Source of the DNA: a virus
Reading direction: 5' to 3' (one strand)
Virus record (IMG/VR): IMGVR_UViG_3300025647_000079
Coordinates: 1 to 42,214 of that record
DNA: 42,214 bases
The notes beneath the pieces were generated by a model. It was not told the origin of the DNA. It did no database searches and saw only the letters and a program-made list of their open reading frames with translations. The translations under genes and the position numbers were made by a program. This document shows, piece by piece, positions 1-8,010 of the stretch; position 1 is the first letter of the stretch, and each line of letters starts with the position of its first letter.

Positions 1-11
1 TTAAAATTGGA

Positions 12-2417
12 TCACGCATCTTTCTGAAGCTCCTTTACCACCCAATCTTCAGTAGCATGCCACGGTCTGGGTGTACCGTGGAAGCAGATCACCTGAGTGT
101 TCTTCGGTCTGGTTCCGTTGCAGTCGTTCTTGAAGCTTGCCACTCTCAGTATGTCTTGAATCACTTGTGGCTTGTGATAGTCCTTCTCCAAGCTGTCAGC
201 GATGAACACCTGATCCCACTGCTTTGTAGACGGAGGGAGTTGGGACGCCAATCGTTTGTAGATCTTGCTGTAGTCTCCCTGCCAAGCCATGATCCCGCTG
301 GCCTTGCGTTCCGGATGCTTGAAACCATGCAACATCGCAAACTTCAACGGAGAGGTGGTCAACTCATCCACCGTGTCGACGAGGATGGTATCCAAATCGA
401 AATAGATTGCCCGTACATCATTTTTGCACAGCCCTACATCTCGTCGGAATAATTCAATCTTACTCCACCAGCCTCTCCAATCCTTACGCTCTAAAGGCAC
501 GACTACATCGCAACCCAATTTCTCTGCCGTATAAGACGAGTCTGTAAGGCAGCGAATCTCTACGTTCTCCATCAGCCTGCGAACGTTGTTGTGAAAGCGT
601 ATAGCGTGGGACTCGTTGAAGTCCCCACCTGACCTGAGAACAGTAGCCACTATGATCTGCTTCGCAACGTCCCTTCCTGTAGGGCCGCTCTTCCTGCGAG
701 GCTTGCCCTTGATGTCCTTGTAATGACGAACTAAGGAAGGATTGTTTTTCTTGATCTGCTTCTGCAGCTTTGGATCCACCTTTGAAAATGGATCTTCCTT
801 GCGCTTGGGTGCCCGAGTGTGGACATTCCAATACAGTCCTGTCCGCTTGTCATCCTCCAGTGGGATTCTGATTGACTCTAACCGGTCCAGAATCTCTTCT
901 GGCGAGGTAGTGGCTGTGTCTACCATCTGATACCAGTTGAAGAGAGCCTGCGGAGGGACAGCGTTGTGCCAGAAGCCAGTATGGAAGTACTGGTTCCACA
1001 ACATTAGGGTTGGAACCTTGAACACGGTGGACACTATCGTGATGCCGCTTGGGAATCCCACAACTCCGGCGGCACCACGAAGCAGTCCAAAACATTGATC
1101 TAAGTCGGTCTTGCCGGTGAGGTCTACATAGATGTCTTCCTTATCCAGCTTCTTCAGCTGATCGTTGACACCTTCCTTGTCCCACTTGGCTCCGATCAGC
1201 AGCATCTTACAGCCACGCTTCTTGCACAGTAGGACGTTGGTCTTGTGAATCTGCTCAACTGGGAACTCTTCCAGCCAGTGGCTGTACATACCTGCGTTGA
1301 CAAAGTATCCGACAAGATAAGAGCCGTACTTCTTCTGCAGCTTCTGTTGATACTCCTGCTCCTTCTTGTTGATGAAGATTCTCGGGAACCACTCAGCTGG
1401 ATACTGTGGATCAACCGCGTCGATACTCTTACCGAATCGCATGATCCCATTGTACGCAAAGAAGTAGTCACACTCAGCTACGTCTTCAAACACCGTCCGG
1501 CCATCTGCAACGTAAGCCTCCTGAAACTCTGGAGACTTGGTGCTGTGCTTCTTGTAGCCGGCAGCGTAGGCGATAGGGATACGGTTGAGAAAGGCGTGAC
1601 AGCGGTCTCTTCCGTTGTTGGGAGAGGAGATGTAGACGTGTGGGTTGACTATCCCTTTCTCTTTGAGGAAGCCGGGAAGCTTCACCATGCTCCAGTACGC
1701 ATCACCGATTCCGGGAGGGACTAGGATCGAGACTGGCTCTGCCTTCTTAATAGTAAAGCTCAACAGCATCTTGCCCTTGATTGGAAAGTATCGTTTGTGT
1801 AGCTTAAATCCCGAGATGTGCTCGATGTACCGGATAGCGTCTTCCTCCATGGGGAACCACAGGTGTTCAGGCTTACGGTGTTTGTGTCCTGCCTGATTCC
1901 ACACATTTGGGATCTCAACGTAGATCAAGCCACCGTCGACTACGATCCGTTCACACTCTTTCAACAGAGCAGTGATGTCCGGGCAGTGTTCTACCACGTC
2001 GTGCAACGTGATCACGTCAAATGATTGAGTCGGGAAGCCTATCTCATCCAGATAGCCGTTGTAGATGTACTTGTTGTTGACAGCGGTACTGGGCTCTGCC
2101 CCCCAAGCATCTATCCCAAGCTTCCTAGCCTCGTGAACAAAAGCACCTATACCAGCACCGACATCAAGCACTCTCGTGCCAGACTTAAAGTTGTAGTGCT
2201 TCAATCTCTTCTTGGCAGTCTCCTTGTCCTGCTTCATAGTGTGAGTGTACTGCTCCTGAATGTAGGAGTCTTTGTACAGAGTCTCTAGCTCTCTGACCGA
2301 AGGTGCTCCGTGTTGATAGGTGATCTTGCAAAAGTTGCAGATAGAAACAGGGAAAGGCCACGACACGTTCGTAGTCTCTGTTCTCTGATTGGATCCACAT
2401 GACGGACATGAAATCAT
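12..2417 (-). CDS. Multidomain SAM methyltransferase / glycosyltransferase
   Basis: About 801 aa from the ATG at 2417, chosen over an upstream in-frame start because GGAGGAAGTGCT precedes it and it forms an ATGA overlap with the previous gene. An N-terminal zinc ribbon (CPSC near residue 4, CNFC near 27) leads into a class I SAM methyltransferase with the glycine-rich motif VLDVGAGIGAF near residue 83. A middle section (about 230-560) contains PPGIGDAYW and GVVGFPSGITI and resembles heptosyltransferase-like GT-B enzymes. The C-terminal 200 residues contain YFDLDTIL, a DxD metal and nucleotide-sugar motif of GT-A enzymes. By family it would methylate and transfer sugars. Downstream of the capsid gene it may build a glycan on the virion or host surface; that role is inference. 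Methyltransferase confidence is high, sugar specificity unknown. Confidence 0.75.
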   Translation of the reverse strand: MISCPSCGSNQRTETTNVSWPFPVSICNFCKITYQHGAPSVRELETLYKDSYIQEQYTHTMKQDKETAKKRLKHYNFKSGTRVLDVGAGIGAFVHEARKLGIDAWGAEPSTAVNNKYIYNGYLDEIGFPTQSFDVITLHDVVEHCPDITALLKECERIVVDGGLIYVEIPNVWNQAGHKHRKPEHLWFPMEEDAIRYIEHISGFKLHKRYFPIKGKMLLSFTIKKAEPVSILVPPGIGDAYWSMVKLPGFLKEKGIVNPHVYISSPNNGRDRCHAFLNRIPIAYAAGYKKHSTKSPEFQEAYVADGRTVFEDVAECDYFFAYNGIMRFGKSIDAVDPQYPAEWFPRIFINKKEQEYQQKLQKKYGSYLVGYFVNAGMYSHWLEEFPVEQIHKTNVLLCKKRGCKMLLIGAKWDKEGVNDQLKKLDKEDIYVDLTGKTDLDQCFGLLRGAAGVVGFPSGITIVSTVFKVPTLMLWNQYFHTGFWHNAVPPQALFNWYQMVDTATTSPEEILDRLESIRIPLEDDKRTGLYWNVHTRAPKRKEDPFSKVDPKLQKQIKKNNPSLVRHYKDIKGKPRRKSGPTGRDVAKQIIVATVLRSGGDFNESHAIRFHNNVRRLMENVEIRCLTDSSYTAEKLGCDVVVPLERKDWRGWWSKIELFRRDVGLCKNDVRAIYFDLDTILVDTVDELTTSPLKFAMLHGFKHPERKASGIMAWQGDYSKIYKRLASQLPPSTKQWDQVFIADSLEKDYHKPQVIQDILRVASFKNDCNGTRPKNTQVICFHGTPRPWHATEDWVVKELQKDA

Positions 2418-3184
2418 AGCACTTCCTCCAAACTGACAAACGGGAAGCACTTGATGGCGCTGCCCTCTGTGGCGTTGAGGATCTCTGCTTCAGGGAAGAC
2501 TGTTTTGACTTGAACACTTATCCTCTCAAACATGGGGAGGAAGATGTTCTGTAAACGATCTGGCTTCGGATAGTTCTTATAATTAGGGTGCCAGTTGGCA
2601 ACAAGCCCTTTCGCCTTGTTGTATTGATAACGCTGCACGCGGTTCATCGGCTTGGCGTTCTGTGTCCCGAGTCGGACCCGCTTACGTCGTTCATCTTCTG
2701 ACGCCTTGGGGTCTTCTTTGCAGGTCATATCAAAACCCACCAGCACTACCTTTGCGGCACCCATCCTCAGTGCTAGGTTCACTGCACTGGCTCCGGTATT
2801 GCGGAACCAACCGATCCGAGCACCTTGATTCTGAAGAGAGTTTCCTATACGACGAAGCTGCTTCACCTGATCGTCCAGTACAAGCTTCTTTGAACAGGTC
2901 ACTATCTCTCCCTTAAACTCTTTCAGCAACACCTCACGATGAACACGACCGTCATCTCTATGAGTGCTGTGATACCAGTCGTAGTCTCCGAAGTAGCAAA
3001 GATCCACCCAATCGCCCAGCATGTAAGCGTCATTACACCCTAGTACACGAAAGTCTCTCGCCGGTTTCCCTAACACTGCATCTAAATCTAGCTGTGCTAC
3101 AGAAGGGCCACCGCCAATGATAACGACCGTGCGGTCTTTCCAAATGGCTGGCACTTTCCAATGTGAGCGATCAGGTGACATCAT
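2414..3184 (-). CDS. DUF115 / MptE-like phage protein
   Basis: 256 aa. Near residue 20 a Rossmann-like loop VVIIGGGPSVAQLDLD is followed by GCNDAYM and later by WFRNTGASAVNLALRMGA and VVLVGFDMT. This pattern fits the DUF115 / 6-hydroxymethylpterin pyrophosphokinase MptE-like family, which often sits beside glycosylation genes in bacteria and phages. Its end overlaps the methyltransferase-glycosyltransferase gene by four bases (ATGA), so the two are probably translationally coupled and work in one pathway. The start could be either of two adjacent ATGs (3184 or 3181), and the ribosome binding site is weak. The enzymatic activity cannot be told from sequence. A sugar-transfer or nucleotide-binding role in virion decoration is inferred from context. 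Confidence 0.6.
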   Translation of the reverse strand: MMSPDRSHWKVPAIWKDRTVVIIGGGPSVAQLDLDAVLGKPARDFRVLGCNDAYMLGDWVDLCYFGDYDWYHSTHRDDGRVHREVLLKEFKGEIVTCSKKLVLDDQVKQLRRIGNSLQNQGARIGWFRNTGASAVNLALRMGAAKVVLVGFDMTCKEDPKASEDERRKRVRLGTQNAKPMNRVQRYQYNKAKGLVANWHPNYKNYPKPDRLQNIFLPMFERISVQVKTVFPEAEILNATEGSAIKCFPFVSLEEVL

Positions 3185-3192
3185 TTTTCTTT

Positions 3193-3636
3193 CTACTTTC
3201 GGTCGTCTGACACAATCTCAACTGAACCAAGCACGTCCAGCATCTCTGCTACCTTTGTCTTGGTCAGTCCCTTCTCGTTGAGCTTCTCGTCTGTGTCTGT
3301 ACGGACGATGCTGTATCGTGATCCCTTGCGCTCGATGCGAACCTTCAGCAGAACGTCGTCGTCCTTCTGGTCTGGGTCGTCGTCATCACTTACGTCCGGC
3401 TCGTCCTCGCTGTCAGGATCAAGTGTTACCTCTTTTTCAACTAACACATCTTCCGCTGCTTCAATTCGATTCTTGGTGGGCACGTTAGCGTCATCCGGCA
3501 GGCGTTCAAACTTCTCTCCGAAGATCGCCACCAGATCCTTGTCAGACTCAAACACGTCCCCAGCCACAAAACGACGGTTGCGACCGCCGCGTTCACTATG
3601 CCTTCCGGCATGTATCTTGAATTTCATTACCTTCAT
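3193..3636 (-). CDS. Hypothetical acidic protein downstream of major capsid gene
   Basis: 147 aa starting MKVMKFKIHAGRH, with a GAGGT ribosome binding site upstream. The N-terminal 50 residues are basic and read like small phage proteins that define a length or edge (GRNRRFVAGDVFESDKDL). A highly acidic linker (residues about 65-95, rich in D and E) follows, then a compact C-terminal domain. It is the first gene after the terminator that follows the major capsid gene, so it is probably expressed less than capsid or by read-through. I do not recognise a function. A head-tail junction or capsid accessory role is possible from position only. Confidence 0.6.
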   Translation of the reverse strand: MKVMKFKIHAGRHSERGGRNRRFVAGDVFESDKDLVAIFGEKFERLPDDANVPTKNRIEAAEDVLVEKEVTLDPDSEDEPDVSDDDDPDQKDDDVLLKVRIERKGSRYSIVRTDTDEKLNEKGLTKTKVAEMLDVLGSVEIVSDDRK

Positions 3637-3661
3637 CTCTCAGACCTCACTTTGGTTAAGT

Positions 3662-3693
3662 TAAGAAAATGCTGGGGAGTGGTTACCCCAGCA
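3662..3693 (-). terminator. Rho-independent terminator after the major capsid gene
   Basis: Read on the minus strand, a perfect 8-bp stem TGCTGGGG / CCCCAGCA (3686-3693 with 3670-3677) closes an 8-nt loop and is followed directly by TTTTCTTAA. This is a classic intrinsic terminator 11 bases past the capsid stop codon. It should end or attenuate head-gene transcription and so favour capsid over the downstream glycosyltransferase genes. Confidence 0.88.
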
Positions 3694-3703
3694 CAGAGTT
3701 GTG

Positions 3704-4756
3704 TTACGCAGCCAAGTGGCAGACGCCGCTGTTGCCTTCCTGATCGCTGCGAATCTGCGGAACGCTGATGGTCATGATCTTGAACTTCGTGATCATTCCA
3801 CCGGCCTCGTCCCACTGGACCGTAGTAACAGGCAGAGCCTCAACCTGACGAACCACGTCAGAGGTAGCCTGATACATTACAGCGTTGGAAGCGGTCAGCT
3901 TGTCCGCAACCTTGACTTCAGCAATACCGGAGACAGCTTCGATGCGCTCACGGATCGTGCGGTCGCTATTGGCCTTGAAGTCGTCGTCCAGTTTGGTTTC
4001 CCAGTTGGACGGGATGTCAAGGATGAACGGACCGTAGTATCCAGCATCAATCAGCTCCTGCTTCATAGCAAGAACGTCATCCAGGATCGCTTCACCGTCT
4101 GCAGCAGAGTCTGCCCAGTCGGTTGCCAGCGTCACGGTGTTACGGCTTGGGTGATCGCAGAGACCACGGATGGTTCCGCCACCGAAGGCATAACCACTCG
4201 CACCCTGATAGAAGATCGTTTCCATCTTCTCAGCGATCTTACGGCCCTTCACCTCGATCTGCGTGGTGTCCAATGCGCGACCAGTCGTACGAGATGCCTG
4301 AAGCTCACGAATCGACAGCTGTAGGTCGCTGAAGATGATCGGGAGCGGCAGGTAGTTCATATCGAACTCAGGCCGGTCGTTGGTTCCACGAGTCACACCG
4401 TCCATCGCCATCTCGGCGTCGTTGAGGTCACTCATATCCTCGTATTCCAGTACGGTCGTTCCCAGACCGTTGGCGATACGATAGACAAGACCACGGCGCA
4501 TGATACCGGCGACACCGACTAGACGCTGCTTCGTAACCATCAGCAGGGCTTCGTCGTACTGCTTCCACTCATCCTTACGCAGAGTGGCGTTGACTGTAGG
4601 CGCAGGAACCGCGACACCGCCGCGATTGACATACACCATACCGTCATCACCAATCCAAGGACGAGCGGCGTTTACATTCATCCCATCTGCCATGAGGCGA
4701 GATGCGACACTCCCGTGTGCTACTCCTTTGAATAGCGAGTTAATCTGAATATCCAT
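3704..4756 (-). CDS. Major capsid protein (HK97-fold type)
   Basis: 350 aa from the ATG at 4756, preceded by AAGGAG nine bases upstream; an in-frame TTG at 4762 is too close to that site. The sequence resembles encapsulin-like / DUF6260-type phage capsid proteins. Supporting stretches are VNRGGVAVPAPTVNATLRKD with an E-loop-like region, a spine-helix region around EVKGRKIAEKMETIFYQGA, and a C-terminal P-domain with YYGPFILDIPSNW and VMYQATSDVVRQVE. Its position, after the prohead protease and a small decoration-like protein and before a strong terminator, is typical. No N-terminal scaffolding domain is visible, so the scaffold may be the C-terminal part of the protease gene. I am confident in the role, less so in the exact family. 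Confidence 0.85.
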   Translation of the reverse strand: MDIQINSLFKGVAHGSVASRLMADGMNVNAARPWIGDDGMVYVNRGGVAVPAPTVNATLRKDEWKQYDEALLMVTKQRLVGVAGIMRRGLVYRIANGLGTTVLEYEDMSDLNDAEMAMDGVTRGTNDRPEFDMNYLPLPIIFSDLQLSIRELQASRTTGRALDTTQIEVKGRKIAEKMETIFYQGASGYAFGGGTIRGLCDHPSRNTVTLATDWADSAADGEAILDDVLAMKQELIDAGYYGPFILDIPSNWETKLDDDFKANSDRTIRERIEAVSGIAEVKVADKLTASNAVMYQATSDVVRQVEALPVTTVQWDEAGGMITKFKIMTISVPQIRSDQEGNSGVCHLAA

Positions 4757-4786
4757 ATCCAAATGCTCCTTTCCTTTTTCCCTTGG

Positions 4787-5269
4787 TTATGCCACCAGAA
4801 TCTTCAACAGGCGGCTCGACGGATCGGCACCGCTTGAATCAGAAAGATCCAGCGCCTCAAGAGCAGTACCCAAGATCTGGTTTGAATAGATCGTGGTCAC
4901 GTCACCAGCGGAATCATCCGCGTCCGGCGTGTGTTCCTGCACTTCACCAGTACCGGCTGACTCGACAACGTCACCAATGGCAATGTTCTCACCGTCTTTC
5001 AGTACTACGACAACCTCGTCACCTGAACGAGGGACCCAACCCCGAACCACATCGGCGGCTGCATAAGCCTGAGAAACTTCTTTCCCCTGCAGTGCATCCT
5101 CGATTGCCACGACCAAGGGGACTACGTTCCCGCCAGCCGAGCTGTGCTTCTGGAGTTTGTTAGCCGCTGTGAGTTCGAGAACGTGTCCCGGATTCAGTGC
5201 GGCTGCGGCGACGCGCTCGATCTGAGCCATGTCACCAATCTGCTTTGCAATGATCGTCCTGTGTGCCAT
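4787..5269 (-). CDS. Probable capsid decoration / head-stabilising protein
   Basis: 160 aa with a strong ribosome binding site (AAGGAGGATATA) before the ATG at 5269. It is a small, Ala/Val/Gly-rich, apparently all-beta protein with segments such as EVVVVLKDGENIAIGDVVES, like beta-rich decoration proteins (DUF2190-type) that bind the outside of HK97-fold capsids. It lies directly between the prohead protease and the major capsid gene, the usual place for such proteins. No catalytic motif is seen. The assignment rests on size, composition and position. Confidence 0.6.
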   Translation of the reverse strand: MAHRTIIAKQIGDMAQIERVAAAALNPGHVLELTAANKLQKHSSAGGNVVPLVVAIEDALQGKEVSQAYAAADVVRGWVPRSGDEVVVVLKDGENIAIGDVVESAGTGEVQEHTPDADDSAGDVTTIYSNQILGTALEALDLSDSSGADPSSRLLKILVA

Positions 5270-5305
5270 TATATCCTCCTTTGTTGCTTATAGGATTGAC
5301 GATCC

Positions 5306-6871
5306 CTATTTATCTTCGTCCCAGTTCAACGTCGGCGAACTGAGAGCTTCTTCTTTACCGTTGTCTGTCGGGCTACCAGCAGGAGCCTGCAGACTGTAGT
5401 CGCCCTTCTGCGTGTTGTTCTCAGGCGCAGGAGCTTCCTCTTTCTTGCAGAGCTTCGACAGCTTCGTCAGCTCAGTCGTGCTCTTGCCTTCCAGCTCTTC
5501 CGCTGTGAACTCACAGGCGTCGTTTGCTGTCAGGTCGGCGATCATCGCTGTCCGTTGCTCCTTGCGAAGCTCAAGACCCTCGTTGATCACGCCACGGAAC
5601 TCTTCCGGAGTGGCCTCGACAGCCGCTTCCAGCGTCTCAGGATCTTTGGGCTCTTCAGGCGCAGGAGTCGTATCCTTCGTCGCTTCCTCATGGAGAGCGA
5701 AGATCGGATCAAACACCGAGTCCTCAAGAGCGGTGAGTCCTTCACGCTGCTCTTCGTTGTAGATACCCGCTTCGATCAGGGTATCAATCTTTGCACCACG
5801 TTCCTTCATGCTTTCTTCTCCTCTGTTATTGGTAGCCATCGGGCTACCGCTATCGTTACTGCCGGTGACCGGAACATAAGACACCTGACGTTTCACTTCT
5901 ACGGACTTGTCTGCAAGAGCAACTTCGTCCGTTGCCTTGTCCACGCTGTACCCACGCTTGAAGAACTTCATCTTTCCGTCTTTCTCAACAGAATAGACAA
6001 AGTAGCCTTCATACACCTCATCAACGTACGAATACTCATAAGGAGCGTTGGGTGGCTTGTTCTCATTAGCCTCGTCTCTCAACAAGGACAGGAGAGCCTG
6101 ATGGACTTGGCTGAAGCTTAGTTCGTTTGTCGCGATGGGCGTCTCTCCGTTAGCGATACGGGAAAGCATCGCCCCAGTTACCTTCATACGTGTTCCTCCT
6201 TCTTCTTTGGATCTGTTGTCGTCAAAAGCTGCGGCGTTGTTTCGCGGTGCTCCTCCTCCGTCTTCCCAACTGCATGCGCCAAGACCATCGGGGAGCAGGG
6301 CGAGGTGATCAGGTCGGATGTTTGTTGCGATCGCTTCATACTCTTCACCGTTCCACTCTCCTTCCTCCTCTACAAGATCGATGAACATTCCTGTAGAAAC
6401 CTCCATCTTCTCACCAGCGTTGAAGATCTCCATTACCCGCTTGTTGACTTCGTCTGCTCGCTCAGGGTCAATCCAAAGCTCACTCAGAAGCTTGCCAGTA
6501 TTCTTGCTGATGCGGAACTCGGTGTTGAATACTCGACCCACGTTGTCCTTCTCCAACACGTCCGGACGGTTGGCCGATACTGGCTTGCCGTTGCGTACTG
6601 GATGGAACACCGGAACCGGCTCACCATCCCAAGCCTGTGGATGCTTGGACAATTCTTCGTTGGTGTAGAGGATCTTGTTGTGGACACCCTCAGCGATCAT
6701 CGCCACCGGGACCGCTATGTGGGGCTTGCCCTCAAAGACCTCATTGCGGACCAGACTGCTCTTAGCCTGAACGGTGAATGTCTCTTTGACTCGCTGGTCG
6801 ATTAAGACTGTTGGTGAAGACTCGTTGGTCTTTACGTCTTTATTATCTTGCTTCTTTTTAGGTTTTGCCAT
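5306..6871 (-). CDS. DUF2213 prohead protease, probably with scaffold-like C-terminus
   Basis: 521 aa from the ATG at 6871, which follows AAGGAGAGAAAAG; the upstream in-frame ATG at 6898 overlaps the promoter-like element and lacks a ribosome binding site. Residues about 30-210 match the DUF2213 phage family: VPVAMIAEGVHNKILYTNEE, WDGEPVPVFHPV, MEVSTGMFID and IRPDHLALLPDGLGACSW. These proteins take the place of the head maturation protease beside portal and capsid genes. The C-terminal 150 residues are Glu/Ala/Pro-rich and probably helical, as expected for a fused scaffold that is cleaved during maturation. The fused-scaffold idea is inference. A GTATAAT element lies about 30 bases upstream. 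Confidence 0.75.
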   Translation of the reverse strand: MAKPKKKQDNKDVKTNESSPTVLIDQRVKETFTVQAKSSLVRNEVFEGKPHIAVPVAMIAEGVHNKILYTNEELSKHPQAWDGEPVPVFHPVRNGKPVSANRPDVLEKDNVGRVFNTEFRISKNTGKLLSELWIDPERADEVNKRVMEIFNAGEKMEVSTGMFIDLVEEEGEWNGEEYEAIATNIRPDHLALLPDGLGACSWEDGGGAPRNNAAAFDDNRSKEEGGTRMKVTGAMLSRIANGETPIATNELSFSQVHQALLSLLRDEANENKPPNAPYEYSYVDEVYEGYFVYSVEKDGKMKFFKRGYSVDKATDEVALADKSVEVKRQVSYVPVTGSNDSGSPMATNNRGEESMKERGAKIDTLIEAGIYNEEQREGLTALEDSVFDPIFALHEEATKDTTPAPEEPKDPETLEAAVEATPEEFRGVINEGLELRKEQRTAMIADLTANDACEFTAEELEGKSTTELTKLSKLCKKEEAPAPENNTQKGDYSLQAPAGSPTDNGKEEALSSPTLNWDEDK

Positions 6872-6899
6872 CTTTTCTCTCCTTAAAAATAACACCATT

Positions 6900-6906
6900 A
6901 TTATAC
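6900..6906 (-). promoter_or_regulatory. -10-like element before the capsid operon
   Basis: Reads AGTATAATAATGG on the minus strand, about 29 bases before the protease start codon. No -35 hexamer lies at 16-18 bp; a TTGACA at 6915-6920 is only 9 bp away. The same GTATAAT core recurs before several other gene groups, so this may be a phage -10-only promoter. Confidence 0.45.
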
Positions 6907-6999
6907 TATAAAGATGTCAACTAATATCATCACTGTTGGCTTTTAGTATTTCGTCCTTTATTTATAGTGCTTTTTGAAAAAGACACCTGATTAATCTGT

Positions 7000-7785
7000 T
7001 TAACAAAATAAATCATGCGTTTCATTTCTAAGTTTACTCTGAAGAGACGCCAAGTCAGCAGCATACGGCCCCAGCAACGTCATGTCAGAGTCTTTTATGG
7101 GAGCCTTCTCGCCACTACAACTGATCTTAGTCCGGTACTGCTTCGGATCTGGTGCGGACAGTCCTAAGCTCTTACAGAACTTGATTACATCGGTATCATC
7201 CAGCTTCAACAGCTCCTCATAGGAGATGAACCGACCGATCTCAGCAAACTGAAGAGCGGCCTCTGCCTGTCGCACCCAACATTCACACCACAGCTTTACG
7301 TCTCCCTCGTGGGTTCCGTTCTGTGGTTCTCCTCCCTTGAACCGGCTGGTGAAAGACTCGTCAAAGGCTCTGTGTAAGAACAGCGTCGTGGCCTTGGGGT
7401 ACATAGCCTTGACAAACCGCAGTGTGTCTGTACCCCAGTCGGTCTGCTTCATTCCCCACCTGTGATACCCTTCCTTGATCACTGCCTCAGCAAACAGATA
7501 GTCACACAGACCTCGATACGCTCTGAACGCTCGCTCCTCCTCTGGTAGCAACACCGCCATCCACATGTCAGCTTTCTTCTTCCGGAAGGTTCGCAAGTCG
7601 TTGATCTTCGGAGGAGTCTTCCAGATCGGAGCGTCAGTCCACAGACAGCCGTGCGGAAACGGCATGGAACCAAACTCGCCCCAGATCAACACGTCTCCTG
7701 TCGAGGTCAGCATCCGTTGCAGCCAAGTGCTGCCTGATCGCGGAGAGATGCTGAAGATGAAGATCGGTTCATCAAGAATAGACAT
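7000..7785 (-). CDS. Sulfotransferase family protein
   Basis: 261 aa. The N-terminus IFIFSISPRSGSTWLQRML is a textbook PAPS 5'-phosphosulfate-binding loop (SPRSGSTWL, residues about 13-21). A second conserved segment, TLFLHRAFDESFTSR, sits where the 3'-phosphate-binding motif is expected. By family it moves a sulfuryl group from PAPS to a hydroxyl or amine, often of a glycan. It overlaps the upstream small gene by 14 bases and sits inside the head gene cluster, an unusual place for a metabolic enzyme. Together with the glycosyltransferase genes near 0-3 kb it may act on a virion-attached or host glycan. The substrate is unknown. Confidence 0.78.
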   Translation of the reverse strand: MSILDEPIFIFSISPRSGSTWLQRMLTSTGDVLIWGEFGSMPFPHGCLWTDAPIWKTPPKINDLRTFRKKKADMWMAVLLPEEERAFRAYRGLCDYLFAEAVIKEGYHRWGMKQTDWGTDTLRFVKAMYPKATTLFLHRAFDESFTSRFKGGEPQNGTHEGDVKLWCECWVRQAEAALQFAEIGRFISYEELLKLDDTDVIKFCKSLGLSAPDPKQYRTKISCSGEKAPIKDSDMTLLGPYAADLASLQSKLRNETHDLFC

Positions 7786-7990
7786 ATCTCTTCACTCCGT
7801 GTTTGTTGCTTACCAGTCTACCAAAGGTCTTGCCTCGTCCCTGTACCTGCTCAAAGTTGCGAGCGAACTTGTTCCAGTCGAAGCCGTCACGTGGTCGGTC
7901 TCCCTTTCCTGCCGCCTTACTGTTGAGGTCGTCGGGGTGATACTGGCTTCGTCCTTTTAGCTTCCGTTTCTGCTTGTGTCTGATAGACAT
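7772..7990 (-). CDS. Small basic hypothetical protein
   Basis: 72 aa, very rich in Lys and Arg (about a third of residues), starting MSIRHKQKRKLKGRS with an AAGGAGAC ribosome binding site. The stop overlaps the sulfotransferase start. No family is recognised. The charge suggests nucleic-acid binding, for example a minor head protein. Position between the MuF gene and the protease gives no firm role. Confidence 0.55.
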   Translation of the reverse strand: MSIRHKQKRKLKGRSQYHPDDLNSKAAGKGDRPRDGFDWNKFARNFEQVQGRGKTFGRLVSNKHGVKRYVYS

Positions 7991-8010
7991 GGTTAGTCTC
8001 CTTGTTTTGT

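Noticed and set aside
57-452. Rightward ORF opposite the glycosyltransferase gene
   Set aside because: It is antisense to a well-supported gene, has no ribosome binding site and no recognisable product. The same holds for other long opposite-strand frames in the head region.
6914-6928. Canonical -35 (TTGACA) for the capsid-operon promoter
   Set aside because: TTGACA on the minus strand is only 9 bp from the -10, too close for a sigma70 pair.
6961-6999. Terminator after the sulfotransferase gene
   Set aside because: The only dyad (CTTTTT-C-AAAAAG) has no GC pairs beyond the ends and no U-tract after a stable stem.
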